A stretch of 64,000 nt of DNA from Natrinema longum (GCF_017352095.1 NZ_CP071463.1:434001-498000); one strand, 5' to 3'. Numbered from the stretch's first letter, positions 50,318 through 60,430 are shown. Numbers and translations are program-made. Notes: generated by a model from the sequence alone, not told the origin.

Positions 50318-53300
50318 TCAGTCATCGGTCGTTGCCCCCACGGCCTCGTTGGTCGTCCGCGCCTCGAGGTCGCCCTCCACCGCGAGGTTGAGATCGCGCA
50401 GTCGATCGACCGCCTCGTCGTCGGCGTCCCACAGGTCGCGCTCGATGGCCTCGAGTAGGGTGTCCGTGATGGACTCGAGCGCCCACGGGTTCACGTCGCG
50501 CATCCAGTCCTGTCGGTCGTCGTCGAATGCGAACTTCTCGGCGACTTCCTCCCAGAGCGTATCCGAGACGACGCCGGTAGTCGCGTCCCAGCCCAGCGTC
50601 ACGTCGACCGTCGTCGAGAGGTCGCCCGCGCCCTTGTAGCCGTGTTCTTCCATGGACTCGAGCCAGTCGGGATTGAGCACGCGCGAGCGCATCGCCTTGC
50701 GGACCTTCTCCTCGTTGGTGTAGACATCGACGTTGTCGGGATCTGAGGAGTCGCCGACGTAGGAAGCCGGTTCCGCGCCCGAAATCTCGCTCACGGCGGA
50801 GATGAAGCCGCCGTGGAAGGCGTACCAGTCCGAGGAGTCGAACTCGTCTTGCTCCATCGTGTCCTCGATCTTGACCGTCGCGTCGACGCTCGAGAGGCGA
50901 CGCTCGAAAGCGTCGTGAGCGTCGGACACCCGACCGCGAGAGCCCATCGCATACCCGCCCCACTGGACGTACACCTCGGCCAGATCGGAGCGGTCGTCCC
51001 AGTTGCCCTCGTCGACGGCCTTGTTGGTCCCGGCACCGTAGCCGCCGGGTCGGGTCGTGAAGACGCGGTGTTTCGCGGCCTTTCGAGCGGCCGACTCGTC
51101 GAGATCCTCTTTGGCCTCGAGTTCGGCCTGCTCTTCCTCGATGTGTTTCTTCACGTAGTTCATTTCGTGCGGTTCGTCGAGGTCGACGACGGCGTCCACG
51201 GCGTCGTGGATGACGCCCGCCGCGGCCGGGAACGCGTCGCGGAACAGTCCCGAGACGCGCGTCGTCACGTCGATTCGGGGTCTGTCGAGTTCCTCGAGCG
51301 GGATCGGCTCGACGTCGTCGATGCGGCCGGCGTCCGTCCACTGCGGTTCGACGCCCATCATCGCGAGCACCTGGGCGATGGTCTCGCCGCGGGTGCGGAC
51401 GGTCGGCGTCCCCCAGGCGACCACGCCGATCTCCTCGGGGTACTCGTCGGTTTCGTTGTGGTGGCGCTCTAAGACGCCCTCGGCGACCTCGCTGCCGACC
51501 TGCCAGGCGGCCTTCGCCGGCACTTTGCGCGGGTCGAGCGTGTAGAAGTTCCGCGCGGTCGGCAGCAGGTCGACGCCGCCCCGTGTCGGCGCGCCGGAGC
51601 CACCCGGCGGCACGTACTCGCCCGAGAGGGCGTCGGCGGTCCTGGGAATCTCGTCTTCGGCTCCCTGCACGCGGGGCTGGGCTTCCTCGCAGATGTACGC
51701 CAGCGCCTCCCGCAGGTCGTTGTGCGCGCCGGACTTCGCGCGCCCGTCGCCGATCGTCTCGAGGTCGACGATCAGGAGGTTGACGTTCACTTCGTCGTCA
51801 GGGCCGGCCTCACGCTCCGAGACCGGGATGTCGAAGTCGTGTTCCGCGAGCGTCTCGATCAGGTCGACGCTGGTCTCGTAGACCTCGTCGGCGGCCTCGG
51901 CGTAGGTCATCCCGAGGGCGTCGTCGTACTCGCCGGGCGCGTTCAACATTTTCTCGTAGTCGACGCCCAGCGCGCCGGCGACGCTCTCGCGCAGGCTCGG
52001 CGCGCCGGGGTTCTCGAGTCGGGTCAGCGCGACCAGATACTCCGTGAGGCGCTCGCCCTCCGGCGGCTCGGACATGGTGTGGAGTCCGAGCCGGATCTGG
52101 GTCGTCTTGATGTCCGTGAGGTACTCGTGGATCCGTTCGACGAGTTCGTCGACGTCGATCTCGTCTCCCGTCACCTCGCCCTCGGCGAGACTCGAACCCG
52201 CCTCGTCGGGCCCGCGAACGTCGGCTTTCTCGTCGATCGTCCCCGTGATGCCGAGTTCGACGGCGAGGTCGAGTTCCTCGACTTTCTCACGCATGAGGGT
52301 CTCGAGGTGGTCGCCGTCGTCGGCGCGGGCGTCTTCCATTCCGGCCTCGCGGTACTGGTTTGCCAGTTCCTCGAGTTCCGATAACTCGTCGTACGTCCCG
52401 GCGTTTCGCATGACGGGCGTCAGATAGTCGACGATCGCCGCGTAGGAACGGCGCTTGGCCTGCGTCCCTTCACCCGGGTTATTGACGATGTACGGGTAGA
52501 CGTTCGGGACGTCGTCCACCAGCTGATCGGGCGCGCTCTCGCCGTCGAGCCCGACGGTCTTGCCGGGGAGCCACTCGAGGCTGCCGTGGGTTCCCAGATG
52601 GACCACTGCATCGGTCTCGAACGTATTTCGAAGCCAGCCGTAGAAGGCGTAGTAGTCGTGTGGCGGCTGGAGGTTCGAGTCGTGGTAGACCTTCGAGGGG
52701 TCCATGCCGAACCCACGGGGCGGCTGGACGGTGACGAGCACGTTCCCGAACTCGACGCCCGGAATCGCGAACGGGCGGTCCGGTGGGTCGCCCCACTCTT
52801 CGACGATGTTCTCCTGAAACCGCTCGTCGGCCTCCGAGAACCACGCTTCGTACGTCTCCGGCGAGACCACGTCGACCGAGAGATCGCGCACGTCCTCCGG
52901 CGCGACCCACCGGTCCTCGAGCGTGAGCTGTGCGGTCAATTTCTCCACCAGCGTCTGGCCGTCGTCGGGCATCTCGTCGCCGAGATCGTACCCTCGAGCG
53001 TCGAGTTCCGCGAGCAGATTGACCGTCGACTCCGGCGAATCGAGGCCGAACGCGGTCCCGATCCCGTCGTCGCTGGGCGGGTAGTTGTGGAGGACCACGG
53101 CGACCTGCTTCTCCTCGTTGGGTGTGTGTCGGAGTTCTGCCCAGTTGACCGCCAGTCGGGTCGCGTGGTCGATCCGATCCTCGATGGGGAAGTGGTGTTT
53201 CGGCGCGGAGCCGATACCGGCCTCGTCGTCGGTGCGTTCCTTCCCCGAGATGGGGTGGGTAATCACGTTCCCGTCGAACTCCGGCAGCGCGACCGAGAGG

Positions 53301-54208
53301 GCGAGTTCGAAGCCCATCACGCCCGTGTCACTGGATTCGTAGCGCGAGCGCGAGCGCATCGTGGTGACCGTCTGCAGGACGGGCACGCCGAGCCGGTCGA
53401 GGAAGACGTCCTCCGCACTGCTGCCTTCGTCGTCGGCGCTACGGCCGCGCTCGTCCATCGAGAGAGAGAACATAAACGAGGAGAGCACGGCGTCGACGAC
53501 GGACTGGCCATCATCATCGATGAGCCAGTTGTCGGTCACCCACTCGGCGTCTTCCTGTTCGTCCGTATCGGTGGCCGGGTTACAGAAGATCGGCAGGGCG
53601 TTGGCACCCTGCTCCTCGAGCGCCCGGACCTGCGCGTCGACGTAGCGGGTGTTCTCGTGCGTCCAGTGCGATTCGTAGAACCAGACTGCGACCGTCGGCT
53701 TGTCGGGGTCGTGAGTTTCGAGGAGTTCCGCGTACTCGATTCCCGGATGGTCGGGGTGGTAGACGCCCTCCGTGGGGAGTTCCGTCGGATCGTCGTACTC
53801 CACGTCCCGACCCTCGTACTCGGCGGCGAGGAATCGACACAGGTTCTCGACGTTGATCGTCCCGCCCTTCTCGAGGTAGTCGTAGACGCGATCTCGATGA
53901 CCGTCCGAGACCGTCGTGTCCTCGAACGCGAAGGCGTCCCCGGTCGCCTTCACGATCAGCGGGACGCCCGCCTCCGCGAGGGCACCCGTCGCGTAGTCGT
54001 AGCCTGGCATGCTGTCTTCGGCCCCGTGCAGCCAGAAAATCGCTGCCGCGGCGTCGTGCAATTCCTCGACGAACTCCTCGACGTCGGCCTCGTCTTCGAG
54101 GTCGCTCTCCGAGCGGACCTCGAGTTCGACGTCCTCGAGACGCCCGGCGGCCCGGCCGATCGAGCCGAGTTCGTTCTCCGTCGCGGTATATATCCCGATC
54201 GTTGTCAT
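50318..54208 (-). CDS. cobN: Cobaltochelatase subunit CobN
   Basis: A 1296-aa large subunit of the ATP-dependent cobalt chelatase (H-subunit-like). MTTIGIYTATENELGSIGRA starts it; VAVWFYESHWTHENTRYVDA, GVEFGNVLVTVQPPRGFGMD, HLGTHGSLEWLPGKTVGLDG (a highly conserved signature), VYPYIVNNPGEGTQAKRRSY and PGGYGAGTNKAVDEGNWDD are all present. It inserts cobalt into the corrin together with the ChlI/ChlD-type fusion encoded divergently 34 bp away. Length and motif order are complete, so it is probably functional. ATG 54208; longer reading is antisense. Confidence 0.95.
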   Translation of the reverse strand: MTTIGIYTATENELGSIGRAAGRLEDVELEVRSESDLEDEADVEEFVEELHDAAAAIFWLHGAEDSMPGYDYATGALAEAGVPLIVKATGDAFAFEDTTVSDGHRDRVYDYLEKGGTINVENLCRFLAAEYEGRDVEYDDPTELPTEGVYHPDHPGIEYAELLETHDPDKPTVAVWFYESHWTHENTRYVDAQVRALEEQGANALPIFCNPATDTDEQEDAEWVTDNWLIDDDGQSVVDAVLSSFMFSLSMDERGRSADDEGSSAEDVFLDRLGVPVLQTVTTMRSRSRYESSDTGVMGFELALSVALPEFDGNVITHPISGKERTDDEAGIGSAPKHHFPIEDRIDHATRLAVNWAELRHTPNEEKQVAVVLHNYPPSDDGIGTAFGLDSPESTVNLLAELDARGYDLGDEMPDDGQTLVEKLTAQLTLEDRWVAPEDVRDLSVDVVSPETYEAWFSEADERFQENIVEEWGDPPDRPFAIPGVEFGNVLVTVQPPRGFGMDPSKVYHDSNLQPPHDYYAFYGWLRNTFETDAVVHLGTHGSLEWLPGKTVGLDGESAPDQLVDDVPNVYPYIVNNPGEGTQAKRRSYAAIVDYLTPVMRNAGTYDELSELEELANQYREAGMEDARADDGDHLETLMREKVEELDLAVELGITGTIDEKADVRGPDEAGSSLAEGEVTGDEIDVDELVERIHEYLTDIKTTQIRLGLHTMSEPPEGERLTEYLVALTRLENPGAPSLRESVAGALGVDYEKMLNAPGEYDDALGMTYAEAADEVYETSVDLIETLAEHDFDIPVSEREAGPDDEVNVNLLIVDLETIGDGRAKSGAHNDLREALAYICEEAQPRVQGAEDEIPRTADALSGEYVPPGGSGAPTRGGVDLLPTARNFYTLDPRKVPAKAAWQVGSEVAEGVLERHHNETDEYPEEIGVVAWGTPTVRTRGETIAQVLAMMGVEPQWTDAGRIDDVEPIPLEELDRPRIDVTTRVSGLFRDAFPAAAGVIHDAVDAVVDLDEPHEMNYVKKHIEEEQAELEAKEDLDESAARKAAKHRVFTTRPGGYGAGTNKAVDEGNWDDRSDLAEVYVQWGGYAMGSRGRVSDAHDAFERRLSSVDATVKIEDTMEQDEFDSSDWYAFHGGFISAVSEISGAEPASYVGDSSDPDNVDVYTNEEKVRKAMRSRVLNPDWLESMEEHGYKGAGDLSTTVDVTLGWDATTGVVSDTLWEEVAEKFAFDDDRQDWMRDVNPWALESITDTLLEAIERDLWDADDEAVDRLRDLNLAVEGDLEARTTNEAVGATTDD

Positions 54209-54242
54209 CGCGTTTTTAAACCTCTGTTGTATTAGCTCAAGT
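54209..54242. promoter_or_regulatory. 34-bp divergent promoter of cobN and the ChlI/ChlD fusion
   Basis: Only 34 bp separate two start codons. GTTTTTAAACC at about 54211-54221 is a palindromic TATA-like core about 25 nt before ATG 54243; for cobN the TATA must lie inside the opposing gene. Both transcripts are probably leaderless and mutually exclusive or co-regulated. Confidence 0.5.
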
Positions 54243-56444
54243 ATGGTTGCAAACGCCGGGGGCAAAAAGCTGTCGTCACTCCCCTTTCCGGCGATCGTGG
54301 GACAGGACGAGCTGAAACGCGTGTTGCTCACCGTCGCGGCCAACGACGGCCTCGACGGGGCCCTGATCGTCGGCGAGAAAGGGACCGCGAAGTCGACCGC
54401 CGTCCGGGCGCTCGTCGATCTCCTGCCAGAGCAGCGGGCCGTCGCCGACTGCCCCTACGGCTGTTCGCCCGACGATCCGACCCACCAGTGTGCGGGCTGT
54501 CGCGACCGCGACTCCGAGGAGTTGCCGATCGAGACGCGACCCGTCCCCCTCGTGACCCTGCCGCTGGGTGCGACTCGAGACCGGGTCGTCGGCACCCTCT
54601 CCGTCGAGGACGCGCTGGCCGGCGAGGCCGACTTCGATCCCGGACTGCTGGCTCGCGCGAATCGCGGCATCCTCTACGTCGACGAGGTCAACCTGCTCGA
54701 CGATCACCTCGTGGACGTCGTCCTCGATGCAGCCGCCAGCGGCGTCAACACCGTCGAGCGTGACGGGATCAGCGTCTCCCACCCCGCGGAGTTCACCCTG
54801 ATCGGGACGATGAACCCCGAGGAGGGCGATCTGCGTCCCCAACTGCGGGACCGCTTCGCCCTCCAGGCGACCGTCGAGGGCTGTCGCGAGGTCGACGACC
54901 GCGTCGAGATCATCGATCGGGCCCTCGAGGTCGACGGCGGGAGTGAAACGGACGCCACGACGGACTATACCGACGAGATCGAGCGGCTCCGCAACGACCT
55001 GGCCGCGGCACGCGACCGCCTCTCGAGCGTCGACCTCCCGACCGATTTCAAGGCCGAAATCGCCCAGCTCTGTCTCGAGGCCGGCGTCGACGGCCACCGC
55101 GGCGACGTCGCGACCGCTCGAACCGCCATGACCCTGGCCGCACTCGAGGGGCGAGAGACCGTCATCGAGTCCGACGTGTACGAGGCGGCGACCTACGCGC
55201 TCCCACACCGCCTGCGGAGCACGCCCTTCGAAGACGAACCCGATCTCGACGACCTGCTCGAGGATCGGTTCGACGACGGGGCACCCGACGAGGAGGATGG
55301 GGACGGGACCGAGAGCGACGCGGACGACGGTGACGGCGACGAAGCCGGCGACGAATCCGATCCCGAACCCGGGGACGGTGACGGACGCGGTGATCGCGGC
55401 GAGGGAAACGGAGACGAGGGCCCCGACGACAGTGCGGACGGTGACGGGGCGGGCGACGAGTCCGACGGCGACTCCGAACCCGAGCAGCGACCGCAGGACG
55501 GCGACGAACCGGCCTCGCCGAATCGGTCACCCGCCGATACCGGTGGGGAGGGGTCGGACGACGACTCGAGCGAGCAGGAGTCGGACGCGGACGAGTCGCC
55601 AGCGGACGGCGAGGACGAAACCGGCCAGCCGCTGGTCCCCGGCCAGCAACGGGCCGGCGTGGGCGACGCACGGGCCCCGGACCTCGAGACGCCGACCACC
55701 GAGCGCACCGAGAACGCGGCAGCGACGGGAACCCGGGCGAGTACGACACCGAGTACGGACAACCGGGGCGCTCGGGTCCGCACCGAACCCGCCTCCGGCG
55801 ACGGTGCGATCGACGCCGCGGCGTCGGTCCGGTCGGCAGCGAGCCGGGGCGAGTCTCGAGTCGCGGAACAGGATCTCCGACAGTCCGTTCGGACCGGCGA
55901 GACCGCGGTGACGATCGTCTTCGCCGTCGACGCCAGCGCCTCGATGCGCCCGGCGATGCGGACCGCGAAAGGCGTGGTCCTCGAACTCCTGCGGGACAGC
56001 TACGAACACCGCGATCAGGTCGCCTTCGTCGCCTTCGCCGGCGACGACGCCGACGTCTTGCTTCCGCCGACCGACAGCGTCTCGCTGGCGGCTCGACACC
56101 TCAAGGACCTTCCCTCGGGCGATCGGACGCCGCTGCCGGCCGGCCTCGAGACCTCTCGACGGGTCCTCGAGCGTGCCGACACCGACGCCTCGGTCGTCGT
56201 CCTCGTCACCGACGGGCGGGCCAACGTCGCCGACGGGAGCCCGACCGAAGCGACGCGAACCGCGGCACGAGCGCTCGCCACGAGCGATACTCGCGTGATC
56301 GTCGTCGACGCCGGCGACGACTCCCGGGCCGGCCTCTCGGAACTGGTCGCCGGCGAGACCGACGGCGAACTGGTCGACCTCGCCTCGTTGTCGGTCGAAA
56401 CGGTTCGGGCCGCCGCCGAGAGCGCGGCCGACGACGGCCAGTAG
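54243..56444 (+). CDS. ChlI-ChlD fusion: AAA+ ATPase with VWA domain (chelatase subunit)
   Basis: A 733-aa fused chelatase subunit. The N-terminal AAA+ module has Walker A VGEKGTAKST (about residues 43-52), a Cys cluster CPYGCSPDDPTHQCAGC, Walker B GILYVDEVNLLDDHLVD and sensor GTMNPEEGDLRPQLRDRF. A very acidic Asp/Glu/Gly linker of about 130 residues (about 340-470) follows, then a VWA domain with the MIDAS motif VFAVDASASMRP (about 560) and VTDGRANVADGS. With CobN it forms the cobalt chelatase for B12. An upstream in-frame start would invade cobN; ATG 54243 fits the TATA. Confidence 0.9.
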   Translation: MVANAGGKKLSSLPFPAIVGQDELKRVLLTVAANDGLDGALIVGEKGTAKSTAVRALVDLLPEQRAVADCPYGCSPDDPTHQCAGCRDRDSEELPIETRPVPLVTLPLGATRDRVVGTLSVEDALAGEADFDPGLLARANRGILYVDEVNLLDDHLVDVVLDAAASGVNTVERDGISVSHPAEFTLIGTMNPEEGDLRPQLRDRFALQATVEGCREVDDRVEIIDRALEVDGGSETDATTDYTDEIERLRNDLAAARDRLSSVDLPTDFKAEIAQLCLEAGVDGHRGDVATARTAMTLAALEGRETVIESDVYEAATYALPHRLRSTPFEDEPDLDDLLEDRFDDGAPDEEDGDGTESDADDGDGDEAGDESDPEPGDGDGRGDRGEGNGDEGPDDSADGDGAGDESDGDSEPEQRPQDGDEPASPNRSPADTGGEGSDDDSSEQESDADESPADGEDETGQPLVPGQQRAGVGDARAPDLETPTTERTENAAATGTRASTTPSTDNRGARVRTEPASGDGAIDAAASVRSAASRGESRVAEQDLRQSVRTGETAVTIVFAVDASASMRPAMRTAKGVVLELLRDSYEHRDQVAFVAFAGDDADVLLPPTDSVSLAARHLKDLPSGDRTPLPAGLETSRRVLERADTDASVVVLVTDGRANVADGSPTEATRTAARALATSDTRVIVVDAGDDSRAGLSELVAGETDGELVDLASLSVETVRAAAESAADDGQ

Positions 56445-56521
56445 TCGGTCGCTCGAGCGCTCGTTACAGGTCCGTCAGCCGCAACCCGTCATTGTAAGAG
56501 CGATCGGCCCCTAGTCGTCGT

Positions 56522-57346
56522 ATGGCAGAACTCGAACTCGAGGACGGGACCATCTGGTACGAGACGAACGGCGACGGCCCACCGCTGGTGTTCGTCCACG
56601 GCGGCTGGATGGACGGCACGGCCTGGGAACCCCAGGTCGAGCACTTCGCCGACGACTATCGGGTCGTCACGCTCGACGTTCGGGGCCACGGAGCAACCGG
56701 TCGAACGGAGCCCAGCCAGTACTCGATCGGGCTCTTTACCGACGACCTCGAGGCGCTGTGTTCGGAACTCGCGATCGACCGGCCGATCCTCTGTGGGCTC
56801 TCGCTTGGATCGATGGTCGTCCAGGAGTATCTGGATCGGCATCCCGACGGCGCGGCGGGCGCGATTCTCGGCGGCGCAGTGCGGTCGATGCCCCCGATCG
56901 AGCTGCCGACGGACGTGAAGTCGTTCTGGTCGCCGCTTCCGGCGCTGTCCGCGTCGCTGTCGCTATCGGGAACCGAAGTCACGTTCCGATCGATGCTGTA
57001 TTCCATTCAGGCGACGACCGGACAGCGGTGGCTGTCGGTCGATCCCGAGATCAGGGCCGACGCGATCGAGGAGGTCGGCGACATCTCGACCGCCGAGTTT
57101 CGGAAGATCTTCGACGCCCTCTATCGGTACGATCCGCCCGCACTGACCGGCATCGAAACGCCGACGCTCGTGGTCCACGGCGAGCAGGAAGCCCCGCTCG
57201 TCAAACGACAGGGACAACAGATCGTCTCGGCGGTCGCCGACGGCGACCAACTGGAACTCGATAATTCGGGACACCTCGTCAATCGGGACCGCCCTCGTGC
57301 GTTCAACGCGGTGACGAGTGACTTTCTCGCGGGGCTCCCGGCGTAG
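56522..57346 (+). CDS. Alpha/beta hydrolase
   Basis: A 274-aa alpha/beta-hydrolase fold protein. PLVFVHGGWMDGTAWEPQVE has the oxyanion HGG; LCGLSLGSMVVQEYL has the nucleophile Ser in G-x-S-x-G (about residue 94); PTLVVHGEQEAPLVKR supplies the acid region and LDNSGHLVNRDRP the catalytic His (about 252). Substrate unknown: esterase, lactonase or haloperoxidase-like. Confidence 0.88.
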   Translation: MAELELEDGTIWYETNGDGPPLVFVHGGWMDGTAWEPQVEHFADDYRVVTLDVRGHGATGRTEPSQYSIGLFTDDLEALCSELAIDRPILCGLSLGSMVVQEYLDRHPDGAAGAILGGAVRSMPPIELPTDVKSFWSPLPALSASLSLSGTEVTFRSMLYSIQATTGQRWLSVDPEIRADAIEEVGDISTAEFRKIFDALYRYDPPALTGIETPTLVVHGEQEAPLVKRQGQQIVSAVADGDQLELDNSGHLVNRDRPRAFNAVTSDFLAGLPA

Positions 57347-57710
57347 GCCACGCATCCGCGGACGGCACCAGCGCCGTCCCGATCGGTATCGATCGATCAC
57401 GCGCCCTGCCCGATGTTCCCTCGAAGAACGCAGTAGAACCCGGCCGCCTTCCATCCGTTCGATCACCCAGCTGTCTCCCGTCCGTTCGACCTCCGCGGCT
57501 GCTCTCCCACGGCTACGACCGGGCACGGACCAGCATCGCCGGGAAGCGAAACTGTTCGACGTGGAGCGATCGGAGGCGCAGGGAACCGGTCAGCGGTCGG
57601 GAGAGTACCCCCCAATCACCAATATACTTTGGCGACACGACAAAGGCAGCGACCGTGCTAGTTCTATTCGGAATCGCGCCTCCCGCCGAACGGGACCTTC
57701 CCACACACCT
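57347..57710. other. Intergenic region upstream of the MaoC gene
   Basis: No credible gene in 364 bases. CACCAATATACTTTGG near 57617-57632 looks like a promoter element. The end (CCCACACACCT) leads directly to ATG 57711. Confidence 0.4.
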
Positions 57711-58367
57711 ATGAGTAGTCAATGTCCGGACGCCGACGCCGACACCTCCCTTCCAGCGGCCGAGCAGTGGTCCAGCATCTCGAAACACGTCGTCAATAGC
57801 TACGTCGAGGCCAACAACGCGCTCCTCGCCGCGATGGGGTTCAGCCCCTCGGTTGGAGACGCGTCCGCTCCCCACCTGGAGGTCGACTCGACGACGCCGA
57901 CGCCGGCTGTGGAGATCGCGTTCGGCGACGAAACCTGGGTTATGGAGCGCTCGGCGGATGACTACGACTCGCTCGGGGTCGGCGATTACGTCCGCTTTCG
58001 GAAACCGATCACGGACGCCGACGTCACCGCCTTCGCACAGGTCTCCGGCGACACCAACCGGCTTCACCTCGAGTCCGAGTTCGCCGACGCCACCCGGTTC
58101 GAGGGGCGGATCGCCCACGGGACGCTCGTCGCGGGAACGATCAGCGCCGCGCTCGCACGGTTCCCCGGCGTAACGGTCTATCTCTCCCAGGACCTCGAGT
58201 TCGCGGCCCCGGTGCGAATTGGCGAGTACGTCACCGCCGAGTGCGAAATCGTCGAGAGCCTCGGCGGGGATCAGTACCGGTTACAGACGATCGTCAGCGA
58301 CGAGGACGGCGAGACGGTCATCGATGGCGAGGCCGTCGTCATGATCGACGAGTTACCCGCCGAATGA
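57711..58367 (+). CDS. phaJ: MaoC family (R)-specific enoyl-CoA hydratase
   Basis: A 218-aa hydratase. The MaoC hotdog half lies at about residues 85-210: FRKPITDADVTAFAQVSGDT, NRLHLESEFADATRFEGRIA and HGTLVAGTISAALARFPG, with the catalytic Asp/His pair (SGDTNRLH). About 70 N-terminal residues (EQWSSISKHVVNSYVEANNA) form a helical region seen in haloarchaeal PhaJ-like proteins. It likely makes (R)-3-hydroxyacyl-CoA for polyhydroxyalkanoate synthesis; no PHA synthase is in the window, so the gene name is tentative. Confidence 0.82.
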   Translation: MSSQCPDADADTSLPAAEQWSSISKHVVNSYVEANNALLAAMGFSPSVGDASAPHLEVDSTTPTPAVEIAFGDETWVMERSADDYDSLGVGDYVRFRKPITDADVTAFAQVSGDTNRLHLESEFADATRFEGRIAHGTLVAGTISAALARFPGVTVYLSQDLEFAAPVRIGEYVTAECEIVESLGGDQYRLQTIVSDEDGETVIDGEAVVMIDELPAE

Positions 58368-58599
58368 CGGTCGAGTAGTCGGACTGCCCCACACCGCGAG
58401 GGACCACTGTACGGCGATCGGCACGGTCGGATCAGAGACGTGCAGGGAGCAGTGACGACGAGGGCAGCCCACTTACTCGTGTCCCACGGAGTCCCGAGCC
58501 GCCGACCCGGTCGCTGCCCCTGGTGGGATAGCTGGCAGCCCCACCGCTCGTCCCGAATACACCACTGTTAATACCCCCTGGCCCAGATGCAGTCCGAGA

Positions 58600-58923
58600 A
58601 TGACCGATCGGCCGCCATCCCCGCCGACACCGACAGCAGGACCCGCAATCGCCGATACCACCATCGAGGGGCGCATCGTCGCAACGACCTCCCAACTGGC
58701 CGCGTCGATCGAAGAATCGCTGGGGTGTCGCCTCGACGAATCCGTCTTCGAGACGCTCTTGCTCGAGTTGGATCGCCACGGCTACGTCGAGTGGGTCTCC
58801 ATCACCGGGACCGGCGACTACGTCTGGGACCTCTCCGACGCGTCCGACCGAATCGGTGACGCCATCGCACGGGCGGTCGTCGCTCGACTCGAGTCGTGGC
58901 TCGAGGGCAACGCAGCCGAGTGA
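58600..58923 (+). CDS. Small haloarchaeal protein, possible winged helix (107 aa)
   Basis: A 107-aa protein with a Pro/Thr-rich start (MTDRPPSPPTPTAGPAIADT) and a compact helical part TIEGRIVATTSQLAASIEES, DESVFETLLLELDRHGYVEW, then SDRIGDAIARAVVARLESWL. The spacing resembles a winged helix-turn-helix, but no domain is certain. ATG 58600. Confidence 0.7.
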   Translation: MTDRPPSPPTPTAGPAIADTTIEGRIVATTSQLAASIEESLGCRLDESVFETLLLELDRHGYVEWVSITGTGDYVWDLSDASDRIGDAIARAVVARLESWLEGNAAE

Positions 58924-59033
58924 TCTCACAGTGCGGTCGAACTGTCCGTGACTCCACCGCGACGCGAGCGACCCGGACCCCGTCTCGAGCGCAACGTATT
59001 TGTCACCGGGGCGACATCGACATCGGACGAACG

Positions 59034-60395
59034 ATGGCGGTACTAGACGAGCTTTCGGGCTTCGAATTCGAGGACGTGATGGAGGACGTGTTTCGAAACC
59101 TTGGCTACGAAGACGTTCGCCAGGCGTCGCGAACGGCCGACGAGGGACGGGACATCACCATGGTGGAAGTCGTCGACGGAACCCGGCGGGGGATCGTCGT
59201 CGAGTGTAAGCACACCGAGACCGTCGGTCGGCCCGTCGTCCAGAAACTCCACTCCGCGATCGCGACGTTCGACCACGATGGCCCGAAACGCGGCATGGTC
59301 GTCACGACCGGACGCTTCACCGGTCCGGCTCGAGAGTACGCCGAGCGACTCGACCGGACCGACGACCCCTATCCGATCCAGCTCGTCGACGGGCGGGACC
59401 TCCGCGAGATCGCCGACGAAGTCGGCCTCGATCTCTACAACGGCCGCATCGAGATCCTCTGTGACGAGACGTTCCGACCGTTCGATCCCGCTCGCGGGAT
59501 CGACGCTCCCGTCCGCGAGGCGTTTCGCGACGTCGAGAACGTCGCTCCCGACGAGCTTCCGGATCCTCACGTTCAGGCGACGTTCGAGCCGGTCGTCGTC
59601 ATCAGCGCACGGACGAACGCCGTCTTCGAGACGTCGGTCGGCGTGATCCATCGCCTCGACGAGACGACCACGTTCGTCGTCCACGCGGGGCGGACCCGAC
59701 CGCGAATCCTAGACGACGACGTCGGCCGGCTCGTCACCGACAACCTGCGACGAACGATCGAACTTGAGGAGACAGCGCTCGAGGAGGTGTTCGACACGGT
59801 CGAGGTAGATCGGTTCGGCCAGACCGAAACGGAATACAAGTCCTGGGCCGTCGATCGACTCCGGGATCGTCACACGACGACCGTGACCTACACCGGCGAC
59901 AACAACGTGACCTACGAGAAGACCTGCGAGCCGCGCCAGTCGGACGTCTCCGTCCAGTCGATCACCCCCATCTATCTGCCCGAGGTTCGACAGACGACAC
60001 GGTTGCAGCAGTACTCCTACGCGTACGAGTATTACGCTGCCGGCCCCTCCCGGCTCCCCATCGAGGACGGCATCCATCGCTGCGTCCACTGTGACGCGGA
60101 CTCGGCCGCGTCATTGACCTACTGTGACAACTGTGGCAGCATCAACTGCGAGGCCCACATCCGGACCGAACGCCTCGAGGGCGAGCCGGTCTGTACCGGC
60201 TGTGCGGTCACCGAGCGGTTCGCGCTCGCGACCAAGTACTTCTACGACGAGGCGAACCTCGAGGCGTTCCGCGAGGAGTACGAGGTCATGCCCCTCCACC
60301 GGAAGGCGATGGAGAACGTGCCACTCGCCGCGGGGGCCGTCGTGTCGGTGCTCCTCGTCGTTCTCGTGGGGCTCGTCGCGACGGGCGTGCTCTGA
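59034..60395 (+). CDS. Mrr-type restriction endonuclease with zinc fingers and C-terminal TM
   Basis: A 453-aa protein. The N-terminal PD-(D/E)XK nuclease shows FEDVMEDVFRNLGYEDVRQA, DEGRDITMVE and GIVVECKHTETVGRPVVQKL (Asp, E-x-K, Gln of Mrr), about residues 10-75. A central beta-rich region (about 170-330) is unassigned. Cysteine pairs follow: CVHCDADSAASLTYCDNCGS and CTGC (about 345-390). The final 20 residues LAAGAVVSVLLVVLVGLVAT form one TM helix. A membrane-tethered modification-dependent nuclease is inferred. ATG 59034; a long upstream frame is unsupported. Confidence 0.82.
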   Translation: MAVLDELSGFEFEDVMEDVFRNLGYEDVRQASRTADEGRDITMVEVVDGTRRGIVVECKHTETVGRPVVQKLHSAIATFDHDGPKRGMVVTTGRFTGPAREYAERLDRTDDPYPIQLVDGRDLREIADEVGLDLYNGRIEILCDETFRPFDPARGIDAPVREAFRDVENVAPDELPDPHVQATFEPVVVISARTNAVFETSVGVIHRLDETTTFVVHAGRTRPRILDDDVGRLVTDNLRRTIELEETALEEVFDTVEVDRFGQTETEYKSWAVDRLRDRHTTTVTYTGDNNVTYEKTCEPRQSDVSVQSITPIYLPEVRQTTRLQQYSYAYEYYAAGPSRLPIEDGIHRCVHCDADSAASLTYCDNCGSINCEAHIRTERLEGEPVCTGCAVTERFALATKYFYDEANLEAFREEYEVMPLHRKAMENVPLAAGAVVSVLLVVLVGLVATGVL

Positions 60396-60430
60396 GAAAA
60401 CCCTGCCCGTTTGCTCCTCCCCGAGCGCGA

